A stretch of 64,000 nt of DNA, taken from assembly GCA_947095535.1 (NCBI GenBank), contig OX352772.1, positions 51,169,445-51,233,444 on the forward strand, given 5' to 3'. Positions 45,047-55,553 of the stretch are shown piece after piece (position 1 is the first letter of the stretch; the number at the start of each line of letters is the position of its first letter). Origin of the DNA: Poecilobothrus nobilitatus (Eukaryota > Arthropoda > Insecta > Diptera > Dolichopodidae). A program made the translations under genes and the position numbers. The notes under the pieces were generated by a model, which did not search any database, was not told the DNA's origin, and saw nothing but the letters and a program-made list of their open reading frames with translations.

Positions 45047-47956
45047 CTAAATTAGAACCAAAGTATATATTTATAATCTATATTACAATAAGTAGTTACA
45101 CTTATCACGTGGCCATAAAATTTTCTTGCTGCTAACCAAACACATATGTATGCACAAAAATTTACTCAAATTGTAAGAAGTGGATAGTAAGTAATAGGAA
45201 TTTTTATTGCGAAAGAAAAACAATAAATAATTTTACGAATAAAAAATAAAACTGAATTACTTTAAAAAATTTAACATTTTAAATTTTATACGTTACATGT
45301 CATTTTAATTCTAATAAAACATTTTAGGCAATTTAAATAACGAATTTAATTCTTTCAAAACAATTAAATTCTTATTCATTTTCTATCTTAGTTCTAACTA
45401 TATTGTAAACACCAAAAGGTAAAAGTTCCAAAGGTGAGTAAATTCAATTCAATTTCAACCGTTCAATCTAATATTTTATTTAAACATTACCTTTATATTA
45501 TACTATTATTTTATTATATTAAAGGAAGTATTATAACATAAAAATAATTGTATATGTATGGTATGGTACTTTGATATGATCATAAATTATATGTATATAC
45601 CTATGTATGTATATAAAAAAACTATAAAATAATTAATAAATTCAAAAAATTCGTTTTTTTTTCCTATAGTTCCATAGCGAATATATGTAAATCCATACAC
45701 AATTTATATATATAAAGTATGTATATTCTAACTAAGTATAAATATATGTATATACTTACATATATATATATATATACTTAGTTAAAGTAATACATTAATT
45801 CAATATGTTAATAATTTTATACATTTAAATTTATAAAGTAAGAATTTTACTCAATTGAAACGACGAATTATTGTTAAATTATTCATTCTAAATGACACAT
45901 TTTTATATACTGTTTAGCTTATTTTGCAAAAAAAAAATTTTTTCTTAAATACACAAATTGTCTGTTACAACCAAAGCAATCTCATGAATATTTTTTCTTA
46001 TATCTAGAAAAAAAATCTTTTTGTTTAAAAAATACAAACCATACAATAAATCTGACAAGTAGCATATTGTACATTTAAACATCCATTCTCGTTTATTCGG
46101 TTTATAACACATTCAGCACAGCATGCAGATAACTAATTGTTTCTTTGTATTTTAAAAATTGTTTTATTGTAATACATTTTTAAATTTTCTGTTAATGAAT
46201 TGTAATGTTATACAACTAGAATGAATAAAATTTATTTAAAACTAACAATCGAATCTAAATTACTTACAAAAACCTACTTTAAATTACCAGTATTCAAATT
46301 ATTATCTATCCTAGTATAGCAATAGAAAGTTACAATGTACATACAGACGAATTTATTTTATTTAGAAAACTTTTTTTTTTTTATTCAAGGTTAAATTGTA
46401 TATGATTGTATATCAAAGAAAAGAATGAAAAACGTTTATGTATATTTAAAATTTAAAAAAAACGATTTTAGTATAACATAAAAAATGAATAAATTTCATA
46501 TTCATAGATGTCGTGACTATTTGGGGCGCAGCCTTATTTTTATTTTACAATATACAATATATAATATATCTATTTATATATAAATAGATATACAAATATT
46601 GTGCTCGGCCCCTACCATGTAAAAAAAACGCATCGCAAAAATGTGAGCATTTGTTTGTGATGCGTAAATTAATTGGCACCATGTAACAGAAACGCATCGC
46701 AAAATTGTGCTTCTATTGACAATATTTAAAATTGGCACTTTCACATTTGTTTTTCGTTCTAAAATTGACATTTAGACATTTCTTTTTGTTTGTAAAATCG
46801 TAAACAATTGAAATTAAATTTTTTTTAAAATAAAATAAAACATAATTTTATTTATTTTCTACCATGTAGAATGTTTTACATTCGTTTTCAAAAATGGCCA
46901 AAATTCAATAGTCTTTATCCTTGAGAATTTAAATTTGTAAAAAAAATAAACTTCTTTTCATTATTTTTTGCGAAAATAAAATTTTCATACAAAAATTTAT
47001 ATTTTATTATGAAAATTATGATCAGTCAACGTTTTAATACATTCTTGTTATTTTTATTATGTATGGATAGAATTGCCATTGTAGAATTTATCTAAAATTT
47101 AAAATGGAATTTGTAAATAATAAAAAAGAAAGGTTTATACAAAAAATATTTAGATAACAGATAATTCAAATTTGCATAAAATAAAAAAATATTGACAGTT
47201 TTATATTGAAAATGTAAAAAAATTAATTTTAACTTTTTTAAATGAAAAAATAAACGTAAATGTCAACATATTTAGTAATTTCTATATTTAAATGCAAAAA
47301 TTTCAGTTTTACAAAAAATTAAAATTTTGACATTTTTATATTGAAAACATAAAATTATAATAAACTCTTATATAAAAATTTAAATTTTTTATAGTTGAGG
47401 GCTGTCGCTGCCAAACCCCCGCTAACAATTTAAAAAATCCTCTTTTTGAATTCGGCAAGTAAACGAATACGGCACGAATACTTTTTTTGCTTGTAATGAA
47501 ATCAAAAAAAAAATAAATGTTTTTAATCTACTCTAAAATAAAAATTTTTAGTATGTCAATTCGGACATACACAAAACAATTAAAATTCCAATTCTATATA
47601 AAAAAATATGTTAATAATTTTCATAAATTTGTTATTTTATGTAAATTTCTTGTACAACCCTTTTGAATTATCAATTAAAGAAAATTTTGTCAGCTATTTT
47701 ATTAATTGCACTATGGCGTCATTAAATAAATATTATTTTATTTTAATATTTTCATATTCCATCGTTTATATGAAAAATTCAAAATGAAAAATAAATAAAA
47801 AATAAGCTGTGAAAATAAAAAAAAAAGACATTAGTAATTAAAACATCAAAAGGAATCATTTGGGATAAAAAAACAAAAAGATTTGAGCCGTGGTTTGGAT
47901 TTTATTATTTTAATATTTTTAATGCTTGTCCCACATCCCAATTGTCTCTAATACAT
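45047..47956. other. AT-rich spacer
   Basis: Mostly AT-rich with ATATGTAT microsatellites (about 45,700-45,780). A 64-bp-spaced direct repeat around 46,615 and 46,678 ('ccatgta', 'aacgcatcgcaaaa') stands out. A small GC-richer patch lies at 47,397-47,425. No gene recognised. Confidence 0.4.
46615..46712. repeat. Short direct repeat with internal inverted copy
   Basis: 'accatgtaaaaaaaacgcat' (cgcaaaaatgtg) and 'accatgtaacagaaacgcat' (cgcaaaattgtg) are spaced by about 64 bases. Between them, 'tttgtgatgcgt' is the reverse complement of the core. Possible minisatellite or transposon end. Confidence 0.5.
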
Positions 47957-48619
47957 ATACTTATCAGGGATGATATAAGAGTTCATTTGAGAGTATTGAA
48001 TTCTTCGGAAGAAATAGTACTGAAATTGAAGGCATAGTATTGAATATTTTTAAAATACTTTTTCTTTTATTAACCTTAAAAAAACTATGTATTATAAAAG
48101 GAGTAAATAAATAAAAACTACCTAATTATAATTTATTTTATTGAATAGGTACTTTTATTTTATTATTTAAAAAAAATCGAATATTACACAAACATTAATT
48201 TTATAGTACTTATAATAAATTTTTCAATTTTATATTTTAATAATTAATAGCTAATTTATAAAAAAAAAATTTAATTAATAGCACATTAAGAATTATGAAT
48301 GGAAAATAAATTATAACATAGAATATGATGAGTTTTTATAAATTATTTATGTAATTAAATTCATAAATTTTATATTTAAAAGAACATTAGTTTCATAGTA
48401 CATATTATGTATATTAAAATATTTAATTTTATATTTTAATAGTTAATAACTAATTTAGAAGTATATATATATAGAATATTACAGACCTCTAAGTATTACT
48501 TTTATACTTTAAAAATAAAAAAAAACAAATATCAGAAACATTTCATAGCACTGATATTGAGTAACTTCATTACATAAAATATGATTAAAACGCCTATTAT
48601 TGCTAAATTATGATGCACA

Positions 48620-50066
48620 CTATTTGCGTTTTTTTTCTAGATGAGTTAATCCTCCTACTATATTTATATGACATATTTTGCACTTTTTGTTTTTCTTATT
48701 TAAATTAGTTTTTTCTAACCAAGGATATTTTTCGCAACGCAATTCATATCTCTTTTTTTTTGATTTTATATTAATTTCTGATTCAATTCTAAAAAAAAGT
48801 TAGAAATAAGATAATCTTAAACTAAATACGTATTATTATACATTGATAGATAATATCTATAATCATAAATATATAAATATAATAGGAAAAATAATATAAA
48901 TAAAATTCAACAGTAATAAACGTAATTTTTCATATTATGGTTAAAAATTTTATATTTTTTTATACTTTTTTGAAGTTTAAAATAATTAATGTATTACATT
49001 TGTAAGAAAGCAAATATTACTAACAAACTGCCTACTAAATATATTAGGATTAAAGTTCATATATTCAGTTTTTCAAGAAAAGATTTGCAAAAATAAAACA
49101 TATGAAATTGCTTTGTGCTTTCAAAACTTAAACCCTAAATGTACCTACATTTATCTATTTTTTTAAAATATATTATTCTTCCATTTTTAACAACTTAAAA
49201 TTAAAAAAAATTAAAATCATATCTATAAAAACAAAAAAATAATAAAAGGTTAAGTTCATTGTCAATAAATGCTTTATAAAACAATTCGACAGCAAAAACA
49301 ATTGTCCAAGTCAAGTATATTAAATTAAGGTAGAATGGTTGAAAATACCAAATAAATATGACATACTTCGATTGATAAATTGAATGAGTAGAAGATTAAG
49401 GGCTTATTGATTTGATACTGCTGGTAGCCACACCAAATATTAATTAGGGTTAAAATAAAGTGTTCGTAAAAAAATATTTGTAAAGCATTTATTGACAATG
49501 AAATTAGAAGTTTTTTTTATTTTTGTTACTATTTTCTTTTTTTTTATGGATGAAATTACTTTTTTAAAATTTTAAGTTGTTAATAATGGAATAATAAAAT
49601 ATCTTAAAAAGCAATTTGAATAAAAAGTTGAATAAAAAAATGTTTGAATGTTTAAATTCTGACAACACATGATAATTTAAATTTTCATACGTTTTTTTTC
49701 CTTTACTTTTGTTGGCAAACTGTAGGTATATCATTTTATTCTGATTTTTTACTTCTTTTACTTATGTATGTCAACTTTAATAAAATGAAAAGTTCAAAAG
49801 TATACCTACATGTCAAGATCATCAGGTTCATCATCTTCAAATTCAACGTCTTCAACTTCATGGGTTACAAGTTCATTATCAATTTTTTTATTACTTTAAT
49901 CTGGAGCAGATTCTCGTGAAGATCCTGGTTTATCCTGGTTCCGCACAATCCATCTTTAAATTTCAATAGGGTAAATTATAATTAGAATTAATTTTAATAT
50001 AAAGGATATTTTACGATTCTTGGTACATATTGTTAATTTTACTTACTTGTCGAGGAAACTCTCCAT
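48620..50066 (-). pseudogene. BED zinc-finger gene inside the hAT element
   Basis: Minus strand, three exons with matching phases: 50,047-50,066 (MESFLD, donor GTAAGT), 49,810-49,953 (KWIVRNQDKPGSSRESAPD, then NELVTHEVEDVEFEDDEPDD) and 48,620-48,788 (RCEKYPWLEKTN, then KCKICHINIVGGLTHLEK). The last exon has the aromatic 'YPWL' and C-x2-C with a following H of the BED-type DNA-binding finger used by hAT transposases; the acidic linker before it is also usual. Codon 26 is a stop (TAA near 49,896), and the frame ends at TAG 48,620 without any RNase-H-like catalytic region, so at most a 110-codon remnant is left. The N-terminal motif MESFLDKW looks like a conserved family start. The long second intron holds the nested element. 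Confidence 0.65.
49161..49610. mobile_element. Nested foldback/MITE with about 120-bp inverted arms
   Basis: The left arm (49,161-49,282) and right arm (49,481-49,610) are reverse complements over about 120 bp. The match is exact over the inner TCATTGTCAATAAATGCTTT (left at 49,257, right ending near 49,501) and good through 'attccatttttaacaactt' outward. The centre of roughly 200 bp has no open frame. It lies wholly inside the hAT element's intron, so it arrived later. Confidence 0.7.
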
Positions 50067-50621
50067 TATATAAAATTTTTATCAAACAGAACAATTAAAC
50101 AATTGAATTTATTTTATTTTCAACTAATAACAGGTAGGTAACAAACAACCTAATAAAATATATAATTAATAATAATATTGTATTGTGTTAATGTAAACTT
50201 TTAAATAATCCAAATTTATGTTACCACAACAGTCAACACAATTTACAAAGATAACTCTCAACTGACTATAATTTGAAATTTGAATATTCATGACAGAATT
50301 TCAGTAACTGAAAATAATTATAAAACGTCAAAATTAAAATAGTTCCCCGTTGGTAGAAAACTCAATAAATATTTAAATAGTTGATAGAAAACACGAATAA
50401 TAAACTGTCAAAAACGAAGTGATGGAATTAATCAATAAAGAGTACTAACAATATGAAATTTTTCAGAAAGTACTGAAAAAATTAAAAGTACCTACTAAAA
50501 ATAAGCGTGAAGTATTGAATATTTTTTTCAGATGCAAAAAAATACTAAAAATAAGCGTGAAGTATTGAATATTTTTTTCAAAAGTTACAATAGTATCGAA
50601 TATTACATCACTGATACTTAT

Positions 50622-51191
50622 CTGCTTCATGTGGCAAGTGGCTTCATACCACACCACGGTATTTTTCTTTCGTTTGTAAACAAGACATGACGTTTCCGAA
50701 AACTTCGGAAACTGAATAACATGGAAGCAAGCGGAACGGCACCTTAACGGAATCAAGACCATTTAGACCTTAGTTAGACCAACTATAAACTGTCAGATCA
50801 GCATGTAGGTGGTCTTGACAGGACCGATCTCATGTCATAATTTAGAAAGAAATGTCAAAACGATTTCATGACATTTCACATAATTAAAAAAATACAAATA
50901 TTACACTACAATCAAAAGACAAAAATAACTACTAAACATTGCGATTATTTTCAGTTCTATTACTACATATTTTGTTTTGTTTATTAATAAATAAAAAACA
51001 ATTTTCAACTAGAAAATAGAAATAGCGTCATAATTTTATATAAGAATGTGAGTATAATTTTATAAATAATTGAAACATTAATTTTATAAACTATTAAAAT
51101 ATTTGTAACGTAGTAAAATGGTAGCATACAATTTATAAAAATTTGGAATATTAAAAAAATTAATTTTTTAAAATATTTTTAGCAAGTAATT
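50622..51191 (+). promoter_or_regulatory. MED10 upstream region with a leader intron
   Basis: Intergenic DNA between the hAT target site and MED10. A donor (AAT|GTGAGT at 51,048) and an acceptor (TTTTTAG ending at 51,182), nine bases before the ATG, suggest a 135-bp intron in the 5' untranslated region. The region 50,640-50,830 is GC-richer, but I recognise no core-promoter element. Confidence 0.45.
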
Positions 51192-51658
51192 ATGGCTGCA
51201 CCTTTAGAAGATTTAGAAACTCAGTTAGAAATGTTCATTGAAAATGTTCGACAAATTCGCATTATTGTAAGTGATTTTCAACCTCAAGGGCAAAATGTTC
51301 TCAATCAAAAAATGTAAGTCTAACAACATTAAATTTTTACTTTCTATAAAAGAAATTGAAATAATTATAATATAATTTTGTTTTTAGACAAAGTTTAGTT
51401 ACTGGACTTCAAGAAATTGATAAGCTTAAAAATCAAGTTCAAGAAGTGTATGTACCATTTGAAGTTTTTGATTATATAGATCAAGATAAAAATCCACAAC
51501 TATACACAAAAGATTGTATAGAAAAAGCGTTAACTAAAAATGAAGAAGTGAAAGGTAAAATTGATGCATATCAAAAATTCAAAGTAAATATGATGGTTGA
51601 ATTACAAAAAACATTTCCGAATGAAATTAGCATGTATAGAGCAATACGTGATGAGTAG
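51192..51658 (+). CDS. MED10: Mediator complex subunit 10
   Basis: MED10 is a middle-module subunit of Mediator, the coactivator that links DNA-bound activators to RNA polymerase II; it acts in the nucleus beside MED14 and MED7/21. Two exons, 51,192-51,313 and 51,388-51,658, joined by a 74-bp GT-AG intron that splits an isoleucine codon, encode 130 residues, the normal size. The conserved start LEDLETQLEMFIENVRQIRI, the NVLNQKIQSLVTGLQEIDKL helix, VYVPFEVFDYIDQDKNPQLY and TKDCIEKAL are all present. The ATG follows a likely leader-intron acceptor and begins MAAPLEDLE as in other animals. An AATAAA hexamer at 51,757-51,762 fits the polyadenylation signal. No defect seen. Confidence 0.96.
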
Positions 51659-51939
51659 AGCATATTTGTTTTTTTAATTATTTAATATTACTTACCGCAA
51701 AAAATATAATTTTAAGATTAATTATAATTTAAAATATAGTTTACTAAAAATTTCTAAATAAAATTAAAAAAAAGAGAAATAACATTTAAAACAAGAATTT
51801 TAATTCTGTTTATTCTGCATATTTTTAATGCGGCCCTTAAGGTCTCACAGTTTCCAACAGCGTGGGATTTTGCTAAAATTAAGGAGATTGAAGAAATTAA
51901 GCAACAAATGGTGTAGTTTCTAGAGACTTAAAACTTTTT

Positions 51940-52400
51940 TTGCATGAAGAAGTGCTGATTTCGTACCAATTTTAGTACAACTGAAACAGGCTAATACATA
52001 ATCCAAGGAAATCAAAAGCAGTTCTTTTTAATTACAAATAGGATGCTAGCATATTATATGGCACACTTTTAAATGGTGTAATCAGTTATAATTTGGAAGT
52101 TAAATGTCTTGGAATTATCATTGGCAACAAGATTATAAAAAAGACTATAATTACGCTGCACAAACTCTATAGTCTTAACTATCCACTCAGTTCACATGTC
52201 CTAATTACATGTCTAACTTCAACTATAGTTTGGAATTTTTCAACGGTTTTTTACTGGTATTGTATTGGAACGATTTTTTAAACTGCTTCAAAAAATTGGG
52301 AAGAGTTCCTTCGTTAGTGTATTGTAGATCTTTATGTGCGAGTATTAAACTCCTATAATAAGCTTGTTTTTGAGCTAAAATGATTTAATCCGTCTCTATA
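51940..52400 (+). mobile_element. Reverse-transcriptase fragment of a non-LTR element
   Basis: Readable in pieces: NPRKSKAVLFNYK near 51,998-52,040 (RT motif after the catalytic core), then YNLEVKCLGIIIGNKI near 52,089-52,140 (the family's V-K-x-LG-x-I block) and onward to TCLTSTIVWNFSTVFYW. The frames are broken by stops and shifts. It lies downstream of MED10 and is a short, dead relic. Confidence 0.6.
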
Positions 52401-53083
52401 GTCTATTCATTTAAAAAAAAAAAGATACTTGTCACTACACTTAACATGTAAATTGTATTATTCTTTTCATAAACATACTTGAGAATTTATTATTTATTTA
52501 GAAATGGTCAGTTGGTTGGTTGATTGCAAGCAATTGCAAAAATAAAATTTGATTTTTACATAATTACCCAAATTAATTTTTTGAAATTTTTCTATTTATA
52601 ATACCTATCCATATATATAACAATATAATTATATCAATAAAACATATAGGTTCTAGAACAGAAGAATTTAAGCATTTTTTTTCGTCATTTAAAATATACA
52701 AAGCAAAGTTAACTAATTGGAACCTTATATAACAGATAGTGAATCCTTTTCTAAAATATTGTTTCTTATATTTTTTTTAAATCCAAACCTATATTTAAGG
52801 ACATTGCATCCTATTATTTTCAAAAAAATAATATAAATTACTTTAGCAAAATTTCTGTCTTTAAATTTTTAGATCGTTAACACTTCAACAGATTCAGAGT
52901 ACAATAAAAAAATATATATATTTTTTTTAAATACAAACACATTTCAAGTTGAACTAGAATATATTTATGAATCATACATTATAAAGAAAAACAAAAAAAA
53001 AAGAATTACACTGTTATGTATATTTGTATTACATATGTATTAATTAATAATAAATTTGTATATATATTAACGAATACCAGCTA
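52401..53083. other. AT-rich spacer; 3' flank of mtTFB1
   Basis: AT-rich DNA between convergent transcription units, MED10 from the left and mtTFB1 from the right. The mtTFB1 3' untranslated region should lie at the right side. No other feature seen. Confidence 0.4.
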
Positions 53084-54118
53084 CTACGTGACATTATCTT
53101 CATTTTGTATTTCAACAATTGTTTGGTTTGGATTAGGTGTCTTTGGAGCTCTATAATCATAAAACATTAATTCAGGATTAGATTTAAGTAAATTTGAATA
53201 CGCTTCAGATAATCTTAAGCATTCTTCTACTGATAACTGAAATGGTCTTAATAATGGATCGACGTCAGCTTCAACAAATAGATTTGCTGTAATTTCATTA
53301 CGCAATTCTTCTGGAAACAATGTACCATAACCACGTCTACAATATTTTTGACGCATTGAAAATATATGACGAACTACTTTTTCGACTAATTTAAATGGTA
53401 AATCTGTTTTGGGTCGTTTCAATGGCATCATTCTGATAACACCAACATCAACATCGGGTTTTGGAACAAATGCTTTACCTGGAATTATAAATTTTAAAAG
53501 TGGTTGTGTCCAAATTTGTGACATAACTGATAAACGACAACGTTGTTCATGTCCCATTGGTGCACATATTCTTTCTGCAACTTCTTTTTGAAATGTTAAT
53601 GTCATAAAAGTATCTAAACGATGAAAACCACCTCTCCGTAAAGATAAATCTTCCAACCAATTGATTAAAAGTATAGTTGAAATTGCAAATGGTAAATTTC
53701 CAATCAAATGTAAACGTTTTTCATTATTTGGTACAGATTTTTCAATATCAAATTTTAAAATATCATTACGATTAATTTCTACTTCAATTCCAACCGTTTC
53801 AGCACAATCTTTTAATAATTCTAATGATGGTATAAATCTTCGATCTTTTTCAACTAAAATAATTTTCGAAGGTTGTTTACGTATTATTGATCTTGTAATA
53901 CCACCTGGACCTGGACCAACTTCAAGACATATATCATTTGAATTGATTGTACCAGCAGCTTTAACGATTTTATCAGTTAAACGTTCATCCATTAAAAAAT
54001 TTTGACTCAATTGTTTAATTGCCTGTAATTTATGTAATTTTACTATTTCTCGAATTGTTGGTAATGGTGGTAATCTTAATCCTCCCTTATTACTAAGCGC
54101 CACTTTCACACTATTCAT
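53084..54118 (-). CDS. mtTFB1: Mitochondrial rRNA dimethyladenosine transferase 1 / transcription factor B1
   Basis: This enzyme of the KsgA/Dim1 family dimethylates two adjacent adenines in the 3' hairpin of the mitochondrial small-subunit rRNA, using S-adenosylmethionine, and is needed for mitoribosome assembly. The single uninterrupted frame of 344 residues has the usual length. It shows SQNFLMD (38-44), the SAM-binding glycine loop LEVGPGPGG (65-73), the acidic VEKD that ends strand 2 (about 89-92), and motif IV NLPFAIST (141-148). FTFQKEVAERI-type sequence (LTFQKEVAERI) and the C-terminal helical domain follow. The N-terminus (PTIREIVKLHKLQAIKQLS) is the mitochondrial version. The ATG lies 79 bp downstream of the COA3 stop on the same strand, an arrangement reported as a dicistronic transcript in Drosophila. 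No intron or damage seen. Confidence 0.97.
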   Translation of the reverse strand: MNSVKVALSNKGGLRLPPLPTIREIVKLHKLQAIKQLSQNFLMDERLTDKIVKAAGTINSNDICLEVGPGPGGITRSIIRKQPSKIILVEKDRRFIPSLELLKDCAETVGIEVEINRNDILKFDIEKSVPNNEKRLHLIGNLPFAISTILLINWLEDLSLRRGGFHRLDTFMTLTFQKEVAERICAPMGHEQRCRLSVMSQIWTQPLLKFIIPGKAFVPKPDVDVGVIRMMPLKRPKTDLPFKLVEKVVRHIFSMRQKYCRRGYGTLFPEELRNEITANLFVEADVDPLLRPFQLSVEECLRLSEAYSNLLKSNPELMFYDYRAPKTPNPNQTIVEIQNEDNVT

Positions 54119-54161
54119 ATTTTAATAAATTTTATGTTACAAAACTACTTAATAAACTGCG

Positions 54162-54180
54162 ATTGTCATTAAATGACAAT
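54162..54180 (-). promoter_or_regulatory. Perfect hairpin in the COA3-mtTFB1 spacer
   Basis: ATTGTCATT and AATGACAAT, nine-base exact complements around one base, sit in the 79-bp gap between the two cistrons. The spacer holds no polyadenylation hexamer on the coding strand. The hairpin could affect translation of the second cistron, but this is speculation. Confidence 0.5.
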
Positions 54181-54197
54181 GATTTAAATTGTAAATG

Positions 54198-54470
54198 TTA
54201 ATGATTTAAATCTGTTTTTTTGGGTTCTTCGAAATCGTCAAGGAATTTTTCTTGGGCAACACTAAACATAGAATATGCATAAATTCCAAAAACACCTGCT
54301 CCTAAACAACACGCAGTAATAATATTATTTCGTCTTGTTCTTTGAAGTTTATGAACTCGTTCTAGATTTTGTTGTTCTATTATTTTCATAAATTCTAATT
54401 GAGTTTTATTTAATTTTGCTTCACCACCGTATTTTATTTTTGGTTGTGTATTTTCAGCTGTTTGAGACAT
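54198..54470 (-). CDS. COA3: Cytochrome c oxidase assembly factor 3 (CCDC56)
   Basis: COA3 is a small inner-membrane protein that binds newly made COX1 and, with COX14/C12orf62, promotes its maturation into complex IV. The 90-residue frame matches the family's size. KLNKTQLEFMKIIEQQNLER (residues 19-38) is the conserved matrix-side helix, RTRRNNIITACCLGAGVFGI (44-63) leads into and forms the single membrane span (about 49-70), and SVAQEKFLDDFEEPKK is the intermembrane-space tail. It has no intron and begins at ATG 54,470 (MSQTAENTQPK). mtTFB1 follows at 79 bp on the same strand, so both are likely co-transcribed. Zucchini starts 1.08 kb away in the other direction. Confidence 0.95.
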   Translation of the reverse strand: MSQTAENTQPKIKYGGEAKLNKTQLEFMKIIEQQNLERVHKLQRTRRNNIITACCLGAGVFGIYAYSMFSVAQEKFLDDFEEPKKTDLNH

Positions 54471-55553
54471 TATTTAAAAAAGTTTTTTTTTTTTTTTTAG
54501 TTTTTTATTTTAATTAAAAATTATAAGTATTTCACCATAATCCCTAGTCCCTACTCTATTTTTTTTATTTTAGTTTTTCTTTATAGGTTATGCAACAACA
54601 GAAAGTGACAATTCTAGAAATTACAAATTACTACAAATGTCCGATATAGAACTTATTAGTTCAGAAAATATAGGTGAAATTTATTTTTAGCTTTTATAAA
54701 ATTTTTAGATTAAAATTTGAATTGAGATTTTTTTTCTTTATCAAGATGAATTAATATTTTTAATATGTGGACTGTGGAGTAAATTAAAAGTACATAAGAT
54801 GTGCAAGGTACAGATTTTTAAGGTTAAGGTAATAAACTTTTTTACATATTATAATAAAATTAAAGAAAATAAATTAGTTTAAAATAATACATGATTTAAT
54901 ATTTTTGAACACCAATTTCGTTTAATGTTGTTTTTTTGAAATTAGTATGATATAGTTTTATATGCTCAATTTCATTTCTATTTTATAAAAATTAAAATAT
55001 AGTTTTTAAATTATTTTTCATATTATTACAAATTAATTTCATTATTTTCACTGCGATTTTAATTCCCAAATAATTATTAAGGAGACAATTTTTTACAAGT
55101 TATTTTTGTAATTAAAAGTAGTTCAGAAAATATCATTATGATTTCTATTAAAGTTTATTATAATATTTTAGCATATACTTTTGGTTCATACTAAATTGCA
55201 ATACTAGTTCATACAAATTTTGATTGTTTTGATTTTTAATGTCAATGTACTGTTTTTCTTGCTTTTTGGTACTATAAACTTGTTTTTATAGAAAATGACA
55301 ACAACAGCTGACATTAACAGCTGATACATTTTTCTAAAACCCATGTGCCTTTTGTCCTCCGGTTTGTTCAGGTACCTATTGAACAAAAAAAAAAAAAAAA
55401 GAAAAACCAAAAAAACGTTCGTTCATAAAATTTTTCTTTTAATTTTACCTTAATTTAAATTAATTAAAATAGCAACTTTTTAATTATATTTGTTAAAATT
55501 TATTTTTATATTGTAAAATAAAGTCGGGAATTAAAAAAAAAACATCCGGGAAA
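54471..55553. promoter_or_regulatory. Divergent intergenic region between COA3 and zucchini
   Basis: This 1.08-kb region must supply promoters to COA3-mtTFB1 (minus) and zucchini (plus). It is AT-rich. 'acaacagctgacattaacag' near 55,300 has two E-box-like CAGCTG motifs. An A run at 55,387-55,401 lies about 150 bp before the zucchini ATG. A short open stretch at 55,204-55,410 (minus) has no domain. No core elements could be called. Confidence 0.45.

Larger units (their letters stand above)
47965..50613 (-). mobile_element. hAT transposon with intact 8-bp target duplication
   Basis: The ends are CAGGGATG at 47,965 and CATCACTG at 50,613, imperfect inverted repeats of the hAT type. They are flanked by the identical octamer ATACTTAT at 47,957-47,964 and 50,614-50,621. 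Subterminal copies of AGTACTGAA/AGTATTGAA crowd both ends (about 47,993-48,045 and 50,470-50,600), as expected of transposase binding sites; one 50-bp unit is duplicated at 50,493-50,592. Inside, on the minus strand, lies a decayed BED-finger gene (48,620-50,066), but the catalytic part of a transposase is absent. A second inverted-repeat element is nested within at 49,161-49,610. The element therefore cannot move by itself. Confidence 0.85.

Noticed and set aside
53409..54005. Plus-strand frames of 60 and 114 codons
   Set aside because: Antisense shadows of mtTFB1, which has all catalytic motifs on the minus strand.
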